Part shown: positions 1-7,930 of the stretch, in pieces
Layout: every line of letters starts with the position of its first letter
Numbering within the stretch: position 1 is the stretch's first letter
DNA from: Acidobacteriota bacterium
GTDB lineage: Bacteria > Acidobacteriota > Polarisedimenticolia > J045
Direction: 5' to 3'
Assembly: GCA_025456425.1 (NCBI GenBank)
Contig: JALOKP010000017.1
Location: 1-64,000, forward strand
Length of the DNA stretch: 64,000 nucleotides
The notes under the pieces: model-generated
Seen by the model: only the letters and a program-made list of their open reading frames with translations
The model's database searches: none
What the model was told of the DNA's origin: nothing
Made by a program: the position numbers and the translations under genes

Positions 1-2
1 AC

Positions 3-155
3 AACATCGAGATCCACGGCGGCGGCGGCAAGGGGACCAACTGGACCGACGGCTGCGTGGCGGTGCGCGACCGCGACATGGACCGGCTGTTCCAGCTGAT
101 CGACGCCGGCACCCCCGTGACGATCGTCGGGGCCGCGCGCCTTCCGGGGGACTGA
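3..155 (+). CDS. L,D-transpeptidase (YkuD), C-terminal fragment cut by window edge
   Basis: The open frame from base 3 reads about 50 residues to a TGA and carries the end of a YkuD catalytic domain: IHGGGGKGTNWTDGCVAV holds the conserved His-Gly and the Gly-Cys pair with the catalytic cysteine. The family forms 3-3 crosslinks in peptidoglycan or attaches proteins to it, in the periplasm. The N-terminal part lies outside the window. A second YkuD gene follows 82 bp downstream, so this is probably a tandem duplication. The domain call is firm. The exact substrate is not visible. Confidence 0.8.
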   Translation, partial: NIEIHGGGGKGTNWTDGCVAVRDRDMDRLFQLIDAGTPVTIVGAARLPGD

Positions 156-237
156 GCCCGTCCTCCTCGGCCGCCGAACTTGTCCGCCCGTCGCAGTTGT
201 CGTAGCGTGAGGGCGGTCCGCCCCCCGGAGTTTCCCC

Positions 238-990
238 GTGTCCCAGCCGCCCGACGACGCCCCCGGCACGCCCCTTCCGCCGCCGGCGCCGTCCCCCCTC
301 CCGTCACGCCCGGCCCCCTCGCCCGCCCCCCGGCGGCAGCCCGGCAGCCGGCGGGTGCGCACGCTCCTGTGGGGCCTGGCGGGCTTCCTGGGCGTGCTGG
401 CCGGGGCTGCGGGGATCGCGCTGATCGTCGCCTTCGTGGGTGGCTACGCCTACGCGCCGGCCGCCTCCGCGGCCCTGCCGGAACTGCCGCCCCCGCCCGC
501 GCCCAAGGCGCTGTCTAAGCTCGAGAAGCAGTTCGCGGCGCTCCAGCCCAAGGGGACCTACATCGTGGTCGACGTGGTCGAGCAGAAGGTCTTCCTGCGC
601 CGCGGCGACCAGGTGCTGCGCGAGGCGGTCTGTTCGGCCGGCACGGGCGCGATCCTGCGCGACCCGAAGTCGGGCAAGGAGTGGATCTTCGACACGCCGC
701 GCGGCGTGCGGAAGGTCAAGGAGAAGAAGAAGGACCCGGTCTGGACCAAGCCCGACTGGGCCTTCGTGGAGGAGGGCGAGCCGCTTCCCAGGAAGTGGAG
801 CGAGCGGATCGACGAGGCCACGCTGGGTGAGTACGCGCTCTACCTGGGCGACGGCTACATGATCCACGGCACGCTCTACCAGCGATACCTCGGCCGCCCC
901 GTCACTCACGGCTGCATCCGGCTCGGCGACGACGACCTGGAGGCGGTCTACCAGGCGTCGCCGGTCGGCACGCCGGTGCTGCTGTTCTGA
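238..990 (+). CDS. L,D-transpeptidase (YkuD) with N-terminal membrane anchor
   Basis: The 250-aa product has a Pro-rich cytoplasmic N-terminus (about residues 1-38), one transmembrane segment (about 44-70), a short linker, and a YkuD domain from about residue 105. The catalytic signature is visible as MIHGT (His near 210) and VTHGCIRL (Cys near 226). Such enzymes make 3-3 peptidoglycan crosslinks or tether lipoproteins. A Lys-rich insert (VKEKKKDP) sits in mid domain. I chose the GTG start at 238 because the Pro-rich tail and membrane anchor follow it directly. The stop overlaps the next start (TGATG), so the two genes are translationally coupled. Confidence 0.85.
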   Translation: MSQPPDDAPGTPLPPPAPSPLPSRPAPSPAPRRQPGSRRVRTLLWGLAGFLGVLAGAAGIALIVAFVGGYAYAPAASAALPELPPPPAPKALSKLEKQFAALQPKGTYIVVDVVEQKVFLRRGDQVLREAVCSAGTGAILRDPKSGKEWIFDTPRGVRKVKEKKKDPVWTKPDWAFVEEGEPLPRKWSERIDEATLGEYALYLGDGYMIHGTLYQRYLGRPVTHGCIRLGDDDLEAVYQASPVGTPVLLF

Positions 991-1772
991 TGCGGCGCCC
1001 GGCGCTCGTCGGCGGCCTGCTGGCCGCGCTCGCCCTGGCCGCTGCGGCGATGGCCGCGCTCGCGGGCGGCGACGGTGGCGCGAACGGCGCGGTGCGCGCC
1101 GCCTTCGTGCAGCAGGAGTTCGACGCCGCGAAGGGGCAGAAGTTCTACCTCGTGCTCGACCCCGCGGACCGCACGCTGGACCTGCGCCTGATCGGCGTGA
1201 CCCTCAAGCGCTTCCCGCTCGAGCGGGCGCTGATCGGCGTCTCCCGCCTGCGGGGCGGCGGGACGCCGCAGTGGCCGGCGCTCGCGTACAAGCTGGCCTC
1301 CGAGGTCGACGAGCCGGACCGTCCGGTGATCACGCCGCCGGCCGCAGGGCAGGAACAGGCCTCGGTCCAGGCGGCCAGCGGCGCCGCCCCCGCGGCCGCC
1401 GACGGGGACGCCCCCGGCGACGGCAGCGCGGCCGCCAAGCCGGCTTCGCTGGCCGAGTCGCTCTCCTCGTTCCGCGAGCGGACCTACGCCGGGATCCCGC
1501 CGGTCTATCGCCTGCACTTCGAGCCCGCCCTGGACGTCGTGATCCGCGGTGAGCCGCCGGCGCAGGACTTCCGCAGCCGGATGCGCCGGATGTGGTTCCA
1601 GTTCGAGGAGGGCTGGAGCGGCTTCCAGCACTGGATGAAGGGCCAGCCGATCTCGACCCGCGTGACGCTCTTCATGACGCCGGACGACGCCCGCCGACTC
1701 TACCTGGCGCTCGACCCGGCGATCCCGCTGCTCGTCGAGCCGGCCGGGGCCGGCGTCCCGAGCGGCAGCTGA
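990..1772 (+). CDS. membrane-anchored or secreted protein of unknown function
   Basis: The 260-aa protein starts at an ATG overlapping the L,D-transpeptidase stop. Residues 1-27 form an Arg-led hydrophobic segment (signal peptide or anchor). The rest is a periplasmic-looking region with an Ala/Gly-rich linker at about 120-155. I recognise no family. The tight coupling to a peptidoglycan transpeptidase suggests an envelope role, for instance a partner or regulator of that enzyme, but this rests on context alone. The coding call is supported by continuous frame, the coupled start and GC-rich third positions. Confidence 0.7.
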   Translation: MRRPALVGGLLAALALAAAAMAALAGGDGGANGAVRAAFVQQEFDAAKGQKFYLVLDPADRTLDLRLIGVTLKRFPLERALIGVSRLRGGGTPQWPALAYKLASEVDEPDRPVITPPAAGQEQASVQAASGAAPAAADGDAPGDGSAAAKPASLAESLSSFRERTYAGIPPVYRLHFEPALDVVIRGEPPAQDFRSRMRRMWFQFEEGWSGFQHWMKGQPISTRVTLFMTPDDARRLYLALDPAIPLLVEPAGAGVPSGS

Positions 1773-1786
1773 ACGGGCGGCCCGCG

Positions 1787-2749
1787 GTGACGGCCGGCGG
1801 GGGCGGACGCCTGCAGGCCCTGGGGACCGCGCTGCGGCGCTGGGTCGACAGCCACGCCGGCATCGCGGAGCACGAGGCGGACGGGCCGCTGCGCGTCGAC
1901 TGGCTGCGCGTCGCGCCCTTCCTCGGGCTGCACCTCGCGTGCCTGGCCGTGATCTGGGTCGGTTGGAGCTGGTTCTCGGTCGCGGCCGCGCTGGCGCTCT
2001 ACCTGGTGCGGATGTTCTCGATCACCGGCTTCTACCACCGGTACTTCTCGCACCGGACCTTCAAGACGACGCGCGCCGGGCAGTTCGCGTTCGCGCTGCT
2101 GGGGATGACCAGCGTGCAGCGCGGCCCGCTCTGGTGGGCCGCCCACCACCGGCACCACCACGCGCACGCGGACGAGGACCAGGACGCGCACTCGCCGCGG
2201 CGGCACGGCATGCTCTGGGCCCACGTCGGCTGGATCACCGCGCGGGCCAACTTCCCGACCCGGCTGCGCCTGGTCCCCGACCTGGCGAAGTTCCCCGAGC
2301 TGCGCTTTCTCGACCGCTTCGACGTGCTGGTCCCGGTGCTGTTCGCGGCCGCGCTGTTCGGCCTGGGCGCCGCGCTCGCGGCCTGGGCGCCGGGCCTCGG
2401 CGTGACCGGGCCGCAGCTGCTGGTCTGGGGCTTCTGCATCTCGACCGTCGCGCTGCTGCACGGGACCTTCACGATCAACTCGCTGGCCCACCGGATCGGC
2501 CGGCGGCGTTACCCGACGAAGGACGACAGCCGCAACAGCTGGCTGCTGGCGCTGATCACGCTGGGCGAGGGGTGGCACAACAACCACCACCGCTACCCCG
2601 CCGCGGCGCGCCAGGGGTTCTACTGGTGGGAGTTCGATCCCACCTACTACGGGCTGCTCGTGCTGAAGTGGCTGGGCGTGATCTGGGACCTGAAGCCGGT
2701 GCCGGCGCGGGTCCGGGAGTCCTGGCGGACGGAACGGGCGGCGGCCTGA
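1787..2749 (+). CDS. acyl-CoA delta-9-type fatty acid desaturase
   Basis: This is a 320-aa integral membrane di-iron desaturase. All three histidine boxes are present: HRYFSH, HRHHHAHAD and EGWHNNHH, together with the flanking WWAAHHRHHH context of the stearoyl-CoA desaturase family. It introduces a double bond into acyl chains at the membrane using O2 and an electron donor. The open frame extends upstream to 1592, but that part overlaps the previous gene, so I prefer the GTG at 1787, 14 bp after the upstream stop. It heads a lipid cluster with an FAD oxidoreductase and DUF1365. An acyl-ACP desaturase of a different fold is encoded at 44.6 kb. Confidence 0.9.
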   Translation: MTAGGGGRLQALGTALRRWVDSHAGIAEHEADGPLRVDWLRVAPFLGLHLACLAVIWVGWSWFSVAAALALYLVRMFSITGFYHRYFSHRTFKTTRAGQFAFALLGMTSVQRGPLWWAAHHRHHHAHADEDQDAHSPRRHGMLWAHVGWITARANFPTRLRLVPDLAKFPELRFLDRFDVLVPVLFAAALFGLGAALAAWAPGLGVTGPQLLVWGFCISTVALLHGTFTINSLAHRIGRRRYPTKDDSRNSWLLALITLGEGWHNNHHRYPAAARQGFYWWEFDPTYYGLLVLKWLGVIWDLKPVPARVRESWRTERAAA

Positions 2750-2765
2750 GCCGCGGGGAGGCGGC

Positions 2766-3904
2766 GTGAGGATCGCGGTCGTCGGGGCGGGGATCTCCGG
2801 GCTGCTCGCCGCGTACGTCCTGGGCCGCGAGCACGAGGTCACGCTGTTCGAGGCCGAGGACCGGCTGGGCGGCCACACCCACACCGTCGACGTGACGGAG
2901 CCGGACGGCACGGTGCGCGCCGTCGACACCGGCTTCATCGTCTTCAACGACTGGACCTACCCGACGTTCATCCGCCTGCTCGACCACCTGGGCGTGGCCT
3001 GGCAGCCCTCCGACATGAGCTTCGCGGTCAGCTGCGCGGCGCGGGATCTCGAGTACAACGGGACCAGCCTCGACACGCTCTTCGCCCAGCGCCGCAACCT
3101 GGTCTCGCCGCGCTTCCTGCGGATGGTGCGGGACATCCTGCGCTTCCACCGCGAGGCGCCCCGGGTCCTCGAGCAGCCGGAGGACGGGCAGACGCTGGGG
3201 CAGATGCTCGCCGCAGGCCGCTACTCAGACGGGTTCGTCCAGGACTACATCGTGCCGATGGGGGCCGCGATCTGGTCGGCCGACCCGGCGACGATGTTCG
3301 GCTTCCCCGCGCGCTTCTTCGTCCGCTTCTTCGCCAACCGTCGAGGCGCTGCGCGCACGGTTCCGCGGGCGGGTGCTGGCCGGGACGCCGGTGGCGCGGG
3401 TCGAGCGCTCCGTGACCCACGCGACCGTCACGCCGCGCGGCGCCGAGCCACTGCGTTTCGACGAGGTCGTGCTGGCTTGCCACGCCGACCAGGCGCTGGC
3501 GCTCCTGGCCGACGCCGACCCGGTGGAGCGCGAGGTGCTGTCGGCCTTCCCCTACCCGGAGACCGTCGCGGTGCTGCTGGAACTACCTGCGGCGGGAGGG
3601 GGACGGCGGCGGCCGCCTCGTCCTGACCTACTGGATGAACCGGCTGCAGGCGCTGCCGCGGACCCGCGACTACTTCGTCACGCTCAATGCCGAAGCCGCC
3701 ATCGACCCGGGGGCGGTGCTCCGGCGAATCGTCTATCACCACCCGCGCTACACGCCGGCCTCGATCGCGGCGCAGGCCCGCTGGGAGCAGGTCAACGGCG
3801 TGCGCCGGACCTCGTTCTGCGGGGCGTACTGGGGCTTCGGTTTCCACGAGGACGGGGCGAAGAGCGCGCTCGCGGTGACCGAGCGCTTCGGGTTGACGCT
3901 GTGA
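2766..3904 (+). pseudogene. FAD-dependent oxidoreductase (COG2907-like amine-oxidase fold), broken by two frame changes
   Basis: The N-terminus (VVGAGISGLLAAYVLGREHEVTLFE) is a Rossmann FAD-binding motif, followed by family-typical text (GGHTHTVDV, IVFNDWTYPTFIRLLDHLG). The frame changes at about 3340, right after FFAN, where the next frame resumes with VEALRARFRG. It changes again at about 3580, after ETVAVL, resuming as WNYLRREGDGG and running to a stop at 3904. From memory of the family, about 20 conserved residues are missing at each point. Both events look like deletions of 3n+2 bases. The gene normally pairs with DUF1365, as here. It is either a recent pseudogene or damaged by two assembly errors; the sequence alone cannot decide. 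Confidence 0.8.
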
Positions 3905-4677
3905 GCCGCGCCAGCGCGATCTACGGCGGGTGGGTCCGGCACCGCCGCTTCCAGCCCCACCCGCACGCCTTCTCGTACCGGATCTTCCTGGCCTACCTGG
4001 ACCTCGACGAGCTGCCGGAGCTGTTCCGCGGGCGCTGGCTCTGGTCGGCGGAGCGGCCGGCGCCGGCGCGCTTCCGCCGCGCCGACCACCTGGGAGACCC
4101 GGCGGTCCCGCTCAAGCAGGCGGTGATCGAGGCGGTGCGCGAGGCGACCGGGCGCGCCCCCGCCGGGCCGATCCGGCTGCTGACGCACCTGGCCTACTTC
4201 GGCTACTGCTTCAACCCGGTGAGCTTCTTCTACTGCTTCGACGCGGACGGGTCGCGGGTCGAGACGATCGTCGCCGAGGTCGACAACACGCCGTGGGGCG
4301 AGCGGCACGTCTACGTGCTCGACCCGGCGCGCGACGAGGGGCGCGACGGCCGCCACCGCTACCGCTTCCCGAAGGCGTTCCACGTCTCCCCCTTCCTGCC
4401 GATGGAGCTCGACTACGACTGGCGCTTCGTCGACCCCGGGCGCTTCCTGGCGGTCCACATGGACTGCAACCGGGGCGGCCGGAAGGTCTTCGACGCGACG
4501 ATGACGCTGAAGCGGCGCGAGATCACGGGCGGCGCGCTGGCCGCGACGCTGGCCTGGCACCCGTTCATGACGGGCAAGGTGCTGGCGGCGATCTACTGGC
4601 AGGCACTCCGGCTCTGGCTGAAGGGGACGCCGTTCTTCACGCACCCGGACAAGCGGGCCGGCGAGGGGCGACCGTGA
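3901..4677 (+). CDS. DUF1365 family protein (lipid-modification cluster)
   Basis: The 258-aa product matches DUF1365: IYGGWVRHRRFQPHPHAFSYRIF near the start, then LTHLAYFGYCFNPVSFFYCFD and FHVSPFLPMELDYDW. The function is not established. The family is routinely encoded next to COG2907-type FAD oxidoreductases and cyclopropane-synthase-like methyltransferases in gene sets tied to unusual fatty acids. I chose the GTG at 3901 because it overlaps the stop of the preceding FAD gene and starts exactly at the family N-terminus; the ORF-track start at 3373 belongs to the FAD gene's frame. The next gene starts at a GTGA overlap. Confidence 0.9.
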   Translation: MSRASAIYGGWVRHRRFQPHPHAFSYRIFLAYLDLDELPELFRGRWLWSAERPAPARFRRADHLGDPAVPLKQAVIEAVREATGRAPAGPIRLLTHLAYFGYCFNPVSFFYCFDADGSRVETIVAEVDNTPWGERHVYVLDPARDEGRDGRHRYRFPKAFHVSPFLPMELDYDWRFVDPGRFLAVHMDCNRGGRKVFDATMTLKRREITGGALAATLAWHPFMTGKVLAAIYWQALRLWLKGTPFFTHPDKRAGEGRP

Positions 4678-5216
4678 TCGAGCGCGTCGCCAACTTCCTG
4701 TTTTTCCAGATCGGCTGGTTCGCGACGGTGGCCGGCGCGGCGCTCGGGTTTCCGTGGGCGGGACCGATCCTCGCCGCGGTGCTCGTCGCCTTCCAGCTGG
4801 CGGTCGCCCCGGACCGAGGGGGGCGCCTCAGGACGATCGTCGCGGTCGCCGCGCTCGGGACGCTGCTCGACACGCTGCTGCGCTGGGCCGGCGTGACCGC
4901 CTTCCCGGACTGGCCGGCGGCCCCCTGGCCCTGCCCGCCGTGGATCACCGCGCTCTGGGCGCTCTACGCCAGCACGCTGGGCTCGTCGATGGCCTGGCTG
5001 CAGGGGCGGCCGGCGGTGGCGGCCCTGCTGGGCGCGGTGAGCGGCCCGCTGTCGTACCTGGCCGCGGAGCGGCTGGGGGCGGTCGTGCTGGCTCCGGATC
5101 CGTTGCGGCGCTGGGGCGTGCTGGCGGTGGCGTGGGCGGTCGCCGTGCCGGTGACGCTGGCGGTGGCGCGGCGCGTATCTACTGCGCCGCCCCGAACAAC
5201 CCCCTCCGCTCCGTGA
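4674..5216 (+). CDS. DUF2878-like integral membrane protein
   Basis: The 180-aa protein starts at the GTG of a GTGA overlap with DUF1365. It has about five hydrophobic segments and begins VIERVANFLFFQIGWFATVAGAA, resembling DUF2878. Family members sit in the same lipid clusters as DUF1365 and the FAD oxidoreductase. No catalytic residues are known to me. The family name is from memory and moderately certain; the coupling and topology are visible. The 3' end overlaps the convergent gene at 5179 by 38 bp. Confidence 0.75.
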   Translation: MIERVANFLFFQIGWFATVAGAALGFPWAGPILAAVLVAFQLAVAPDRGGRLRTIVAVAALGTLLDTLLRWAGVTAFPDWPAAPWPCPPWITALWALYASTLGSSMAWLQGRPAVAALLGAVSGPLSYLAAERLGAVVLAPDPLRRWGVLAVAWAVAVPVTLAVARRVSTAPPRTTPSAP

Positions 5217-5520
5217 GCCACGCGCGCCAGCCCGGCGCGCGCCGCGCGCGCAGCAGCAGGTAGACCGCCGTCACCAGGTTCCCCAGCACGAGCAGTAGCG
5301 CGATCGCGACGAACGAAACGCGTCGGTCCGACTCCACCACGCCGATCCAGAGCGCCGCGAAGAACAGGCCGCAGAACAGGTCGATCAGCGTGACCAGGCC
5401 CCATGGATCGCTGCCGATCGCGACCAGCGCGGTCAGGACGTCCTCCTGCCCCGAGGCGATCACGATCGTCACCACCAGCCCGACCGCGAAGAGCGCGAGC
5501 ACCCCCAGCGCCAGCCGCAT
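5179..5520 (-). CDS. small integral membrane protein
   Basis: The 113-aa protein has three hydrophobic segments (about residues 1-22, 42-62 and 70-90) and a basic C-terminus. The segment PWGLVTLIDLFCGLFFAALWIGVVE is reminiscent of DUF1475-like small membrane proteins, but I am not sure of that family. It is transcribed convergently to the DUF2878-like gene, overlapping it tail to tail by 38 bp. Its start lies just beside the inverted-repeat element at 5.5 kb, so its promoter must lie in or beyond that element. Confidence 0.65.
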   Translation of the reverse strand: MRLALGVLALFAVGLVVTIVIASGQEDVLTALVAIGSDPWGLVTLIDLFCGLFFAALWIGVVESDRRVSFVAIALLLVLGNLVTAVYLLLRARRAPGWRAWLTERRGLFGAAQ

Positions 5521-5534
5521 CGTTCACCTCTCCC

Positions 5535-5578
5535 GAAAACCGGGGACAGCTACCGTGAAAACCGGGGACAGCTACCGT
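5535..5578 (+). repeat. tandem 22-bp direct repeat at the edge of the inverted-repeat element
   Basis: Two exact, adjoining copies of a 22-bp unit (GAAAACCGGGGACAGCTACC plus GT) occupy 5535-5556 and 5557-5578. The second copy runs into the left arm of the large inverted repeat. This looks like partial duplication of an element end, possibly from slippage or repeated insertion. Confidence 0.85.
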
Positions 5579-5724
5579 AATTCGGTAAGCCGCGAATTAC
5601 GGGGACAGCATAACCCCGTATCCAGGCACGACGGATCGCTCCCCGCTCCTGGCCCCGTCCCGTTTCGGAGCATGGTGTCCCCGGAATTCGCGGCTTACCG
5701 AATTACGGCAGCTGTCCCCGGTTT
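5559..5724. repeat. inverted-repeat element, copy 1 (49-bp arms, about 68-bp centre)
   Basis: The left arm 5559-5607 and right arm 5676-5724 are inverted copies differing at about two of 49 positions. Both carry the core CGGTAAGCCGCGAATT flanked by GGGGACAG boxes. The 68-bp centre has no recognisable gene. A related perfect palindrome lies at 55778-55855. The structure suggests a small mobilised palindromic repeat (MITE- or REP-like) or a strong hairpin. It sits between the divergent small membrane gene and the UbiE-like gene, so it may affect transcription of both. Confidence 0.9.
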
Positions 5725-5767
5725 CCGGTTTCGCGGGCCGGCGGAGATGCGCTACGCTGCGCGCTCC

Positions 5768-6565
5768 ATGAGCGCCTCCACCCCCCCGCCGGGCGAGCGC
5801 CCGGGACACGATCCGCTCCGCCCGCACCCGCTGCTCACCGACTACTACGGCGACGAGCAGCAGCGGCGGCGCCAGGTCGACGCCTGGTTCGACGCCTCCG
5901 CGCCGCACTACAACTTCATCACGCAGGCGATGAGCTTCGGCTCGGGCCACTGGTACCGGAAGCAGGCGCTGCTGCGGGCCGGGCTCGCCCCCGGGATGCG
6001 GCTGCTCGACGTCGCCTGCGGCACGGGGGTGATCGCGCACCACGCGCAGGACGTCGTCGGCGAGCAGGGGCTGGCGGTCGGGCTCGACCCCTCGATCGGG
6101 ATGCTGCACGAGTCGCGGGCGCGCGGCGTCCGCGGGCTGGTCCAGGCGCTGGCCGAGGCGCTGCCGTTCCGCACGGCGAAGTTCGACATGCTGAGCATGG
6201 GCTACGCGCTGCGCCACGTCGTCGACCTGCACCGGACCTTCGCCGAGTACCGCCGCGTGCTCAAGCCGGGCGGGAAGCTGCTGATCCTGGAGATCACGCC
6301 GCCGCGCTCGCGGCTCTCCTTCCATCTGCTGAAGTTCTACCTCCGGGGGTTGGTCCCGCTCGTCGCGCGGATCGCCGGCGGCGGGACGGGCTCGCAGACG
6401 CTGATGCAGTACTACTGGGACACGATCGAGCACTGCGTCGCCCCGCCGGTGATCATGAAGGCGCTGGAGGAGGCCGGGTTCCTGCAGGTCTCCCGCTACG
6501 TCGAGCTGGGGATCTTCAGCGAGTACACCGCCATCACTCCGGGGCCTGCGGCCGCCGGCCGATAA
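5768..6565 (+). CDS. UbiE/MenG-like SAM-dependent methyltransferase
   Basis: The 265-aa protein has the class I SAM-binding motif LLDVACGTGVIAHHA followed by VGLDPSIGML, and UbiE/COQ5-type signatures (FDMLSMGYALRHVVDLHRTFAEYRRVLKPGG). Family members C-methylate quinone precursors such as demethylmenaquinone. The C-terminal region is longer and more divergent than in standard UbiE, so another substrate is possible. The ATG at 5768 follows the repeat element closely; the ORF-track start at 5390 reads through that element and is unlikely. The downstream chorismatase gene would supply hydroxybenzoate, fitting an aromatic or quinone role. Confidence 0.8.
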   Translation: MSASTPPPGERPGHDPLRPHPLLTDYYGDEQQRRRQVDAWFDASAPHYNFITQAMSFGSGHWYRKQALLRAGLAPGMRLLDVACGTGVIAHHAQDVVGEQGLAVGLDPSIGMLHESRARGVRGLVQALAEALPFRTAKFDMLSMGYALRHVVDLHRTFAEYRRVLKPGGKLLILEITPPRSRLSFHLLKFYLRGLVPLVARIAGGGTGSQTLMQYYWDTIEHCVAPPVIMKALEEAGFLQVSRYVELGIFSEYTAITPGPAAAGR

Positions 6566-6629
6566 ACCGCCCCGGATCGGCGGCTCCCGGGGGGCGGCCG
6601 CGTTCTGATAAACTCGCCGAGGGGCCGCG

Positions 6630-7685
6630 GTGAGGGCCCGTGGAGGGGCCCGGTTGAGCGCGACGAGCAGCCCGCATCCGGCCGTGCCGGCCGTGCGCCG
6701 GGACGGTTTCGGCTTGTCGCTCGCCCCTCGCGAGGGGCTGGCGGAAGCGGTCCGTCGCCACGCGGGGCGGCTGCTCTTCGCGGTCCGCTACGGGATGCCC
6801 CGCGCGGCACTCTCGGCCGACGCGACACCGGTCCTCGACCTCGCGAACCCCGTGCTCGGCGACGGCCCCTCGATCGAGCTGTGGCTCTCGCCGGAGCCGG
6901 TCCAGGTCCGGCGCGAGGGCCGCTTCCTGTGCGCCGGCAACGGCACGGTGCTGTTCGGGGCCACGGTCTGCCCGCTGGCCGGCGACCTCGAGGGGGAGAC
7001 GCTCGCCGTCTACCGCGAGCTGCTCGATCTCCTGCCGCGCTCGGGCGCAGCGTCGCTGCAGCGGATCTGGAACTACCTCCCCGACATCAACGGCGACCAG
7101 CGCGGCGTCGAGCGCTACAAGCGCTTCTCCGCCGGGCGCGCGCGAGCCTTCGAAGCGGCGTTCGGGGCCCCGGCCGAGCGCCACTTCCCGGCCTCTTCGG
7201 CGATCGGCACGACCGGCGACGCGCTCGTCGTCGCCTTCCTGGCCGCACGCGAGCCGGGCCGCCACGTCGAGAACCCGCGCCAGGTCAGCGCCTTCCGCTA
7301 CCCGCCGCAGTACGGCGAGAAGAGCCCGTCGTTCGCGCGTGGCACGCTCTCCCCGGCGGCCCTGGGCCACGCCTTCCTGCTCTCTGGAACGGCAAGCGTG
7401 GTCGGCCACGAGTCGCGCCACGAGGGGGACGTCCTGCGCCAACTTCATGAGACGCTGCGGAACATCGAGACGCTGGCCGCGTCAGTCGGCGCGGTCTCGA
7501 CCCGCCCGGGGCCGGGCCTCGCGCGGTTCGACTACGTGAAGACCTACCTGCGGCGATCGTCCGACCTGCCGGTGGTCCGGGCCGCGCTGATGCCGCGACT
7601 GGCCCCGACGGCCGCGACGGTATGGCTCGAGGCCGACATCTGCCGGGCCGAACTGCTGCTCGAGATCGAGGGGCTGGCGCTCTAG
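6630..7685 (+). CDS. chorismatase, FkbO/Hyg5/XanB2-type (hydroxybenzoate synthase)
   Basis: The 351-aa protein shows the chorismatase signatures WNYLPDIN, ERYKRFSAGRARAF and FPASSAIGT, and ends with a conserved YVKTYLR...ADICRAELLLEIE block. Members hydrolyse chorismate: FkbO gives dihydroxycyclohexadiene carboxylate, Hyg5 and XanB2 give 3-hydroxybenzoate (XanB2 also 4-hydroxybenzoate). Which product is made here cannot be read from the motifs I see. In Xanthomonas the product primes xanthomonadin and ubiquinone; here the ketosynthase island at 11.4-17.7 kb and the UbiE-like gene next door fit either role. The GTG at 6630 and the TTG at 6654 both have good ribosome sites (GAGGGG, GGAGGGG). 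Confidence 0.85.
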   Translation: MRARGGARLSATSSPHPAVPAVRRDGFGLSLAPREGLAEAVRRHAGRLLFAVRYGMPRAALSADATPVLDLANPVLGDGPSIELWLSPEPVQVRREGRFLCAGNGTVLFGATVCPLAGDLEGETLAVYRELLDLLPRSGAASLQRIWNYLPDINGDQRGVERYKRFSAGRARAFEAAFGAPAERHFPASSAIGTTGDALVVAFLAAREPGRHVENPRQVSAFRYPPQYGEKSPSFARGTLSPAALGHAFLLSGTASVVGHESRHEGDVLRQLHETLRNIETLAASVGAVSTRPGPGLARFDYVKTYLRRSSDLPVVRAALMPRLAPTAATVWLEADICRAELLLEIEGLAL

Positions 7686-7930
7686 CCCGGCCCGAATCAC
7701 CCCCGGCTCGCCAAGCCCGGCCGAGAACGGCCGCCCCGCGGGCCCTCCCGCGGAGACGGGGCCAGCTAACAAGCGGCCTGACCCATGTATCTCTTTCGCC
7801 CGGGCCGCCTCTGGATGTGACGAGCGCACACTCGCTCCCGGGCCCCTCGCAGTACGCTCCGGCCCGGATGCCACGGACATCCCCGCGCCAACCCCGCCCG
7901 GGGGCGCGGTGCTTCGGGAGGGACATCGCC

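Noticed and set aside
7757-7785. GGGGCCAGCTAACAAGCGGC..., possibly a third repeat type
   Set aside because: Only weak inverted symmetry at its ends and no second copy seen in the window.
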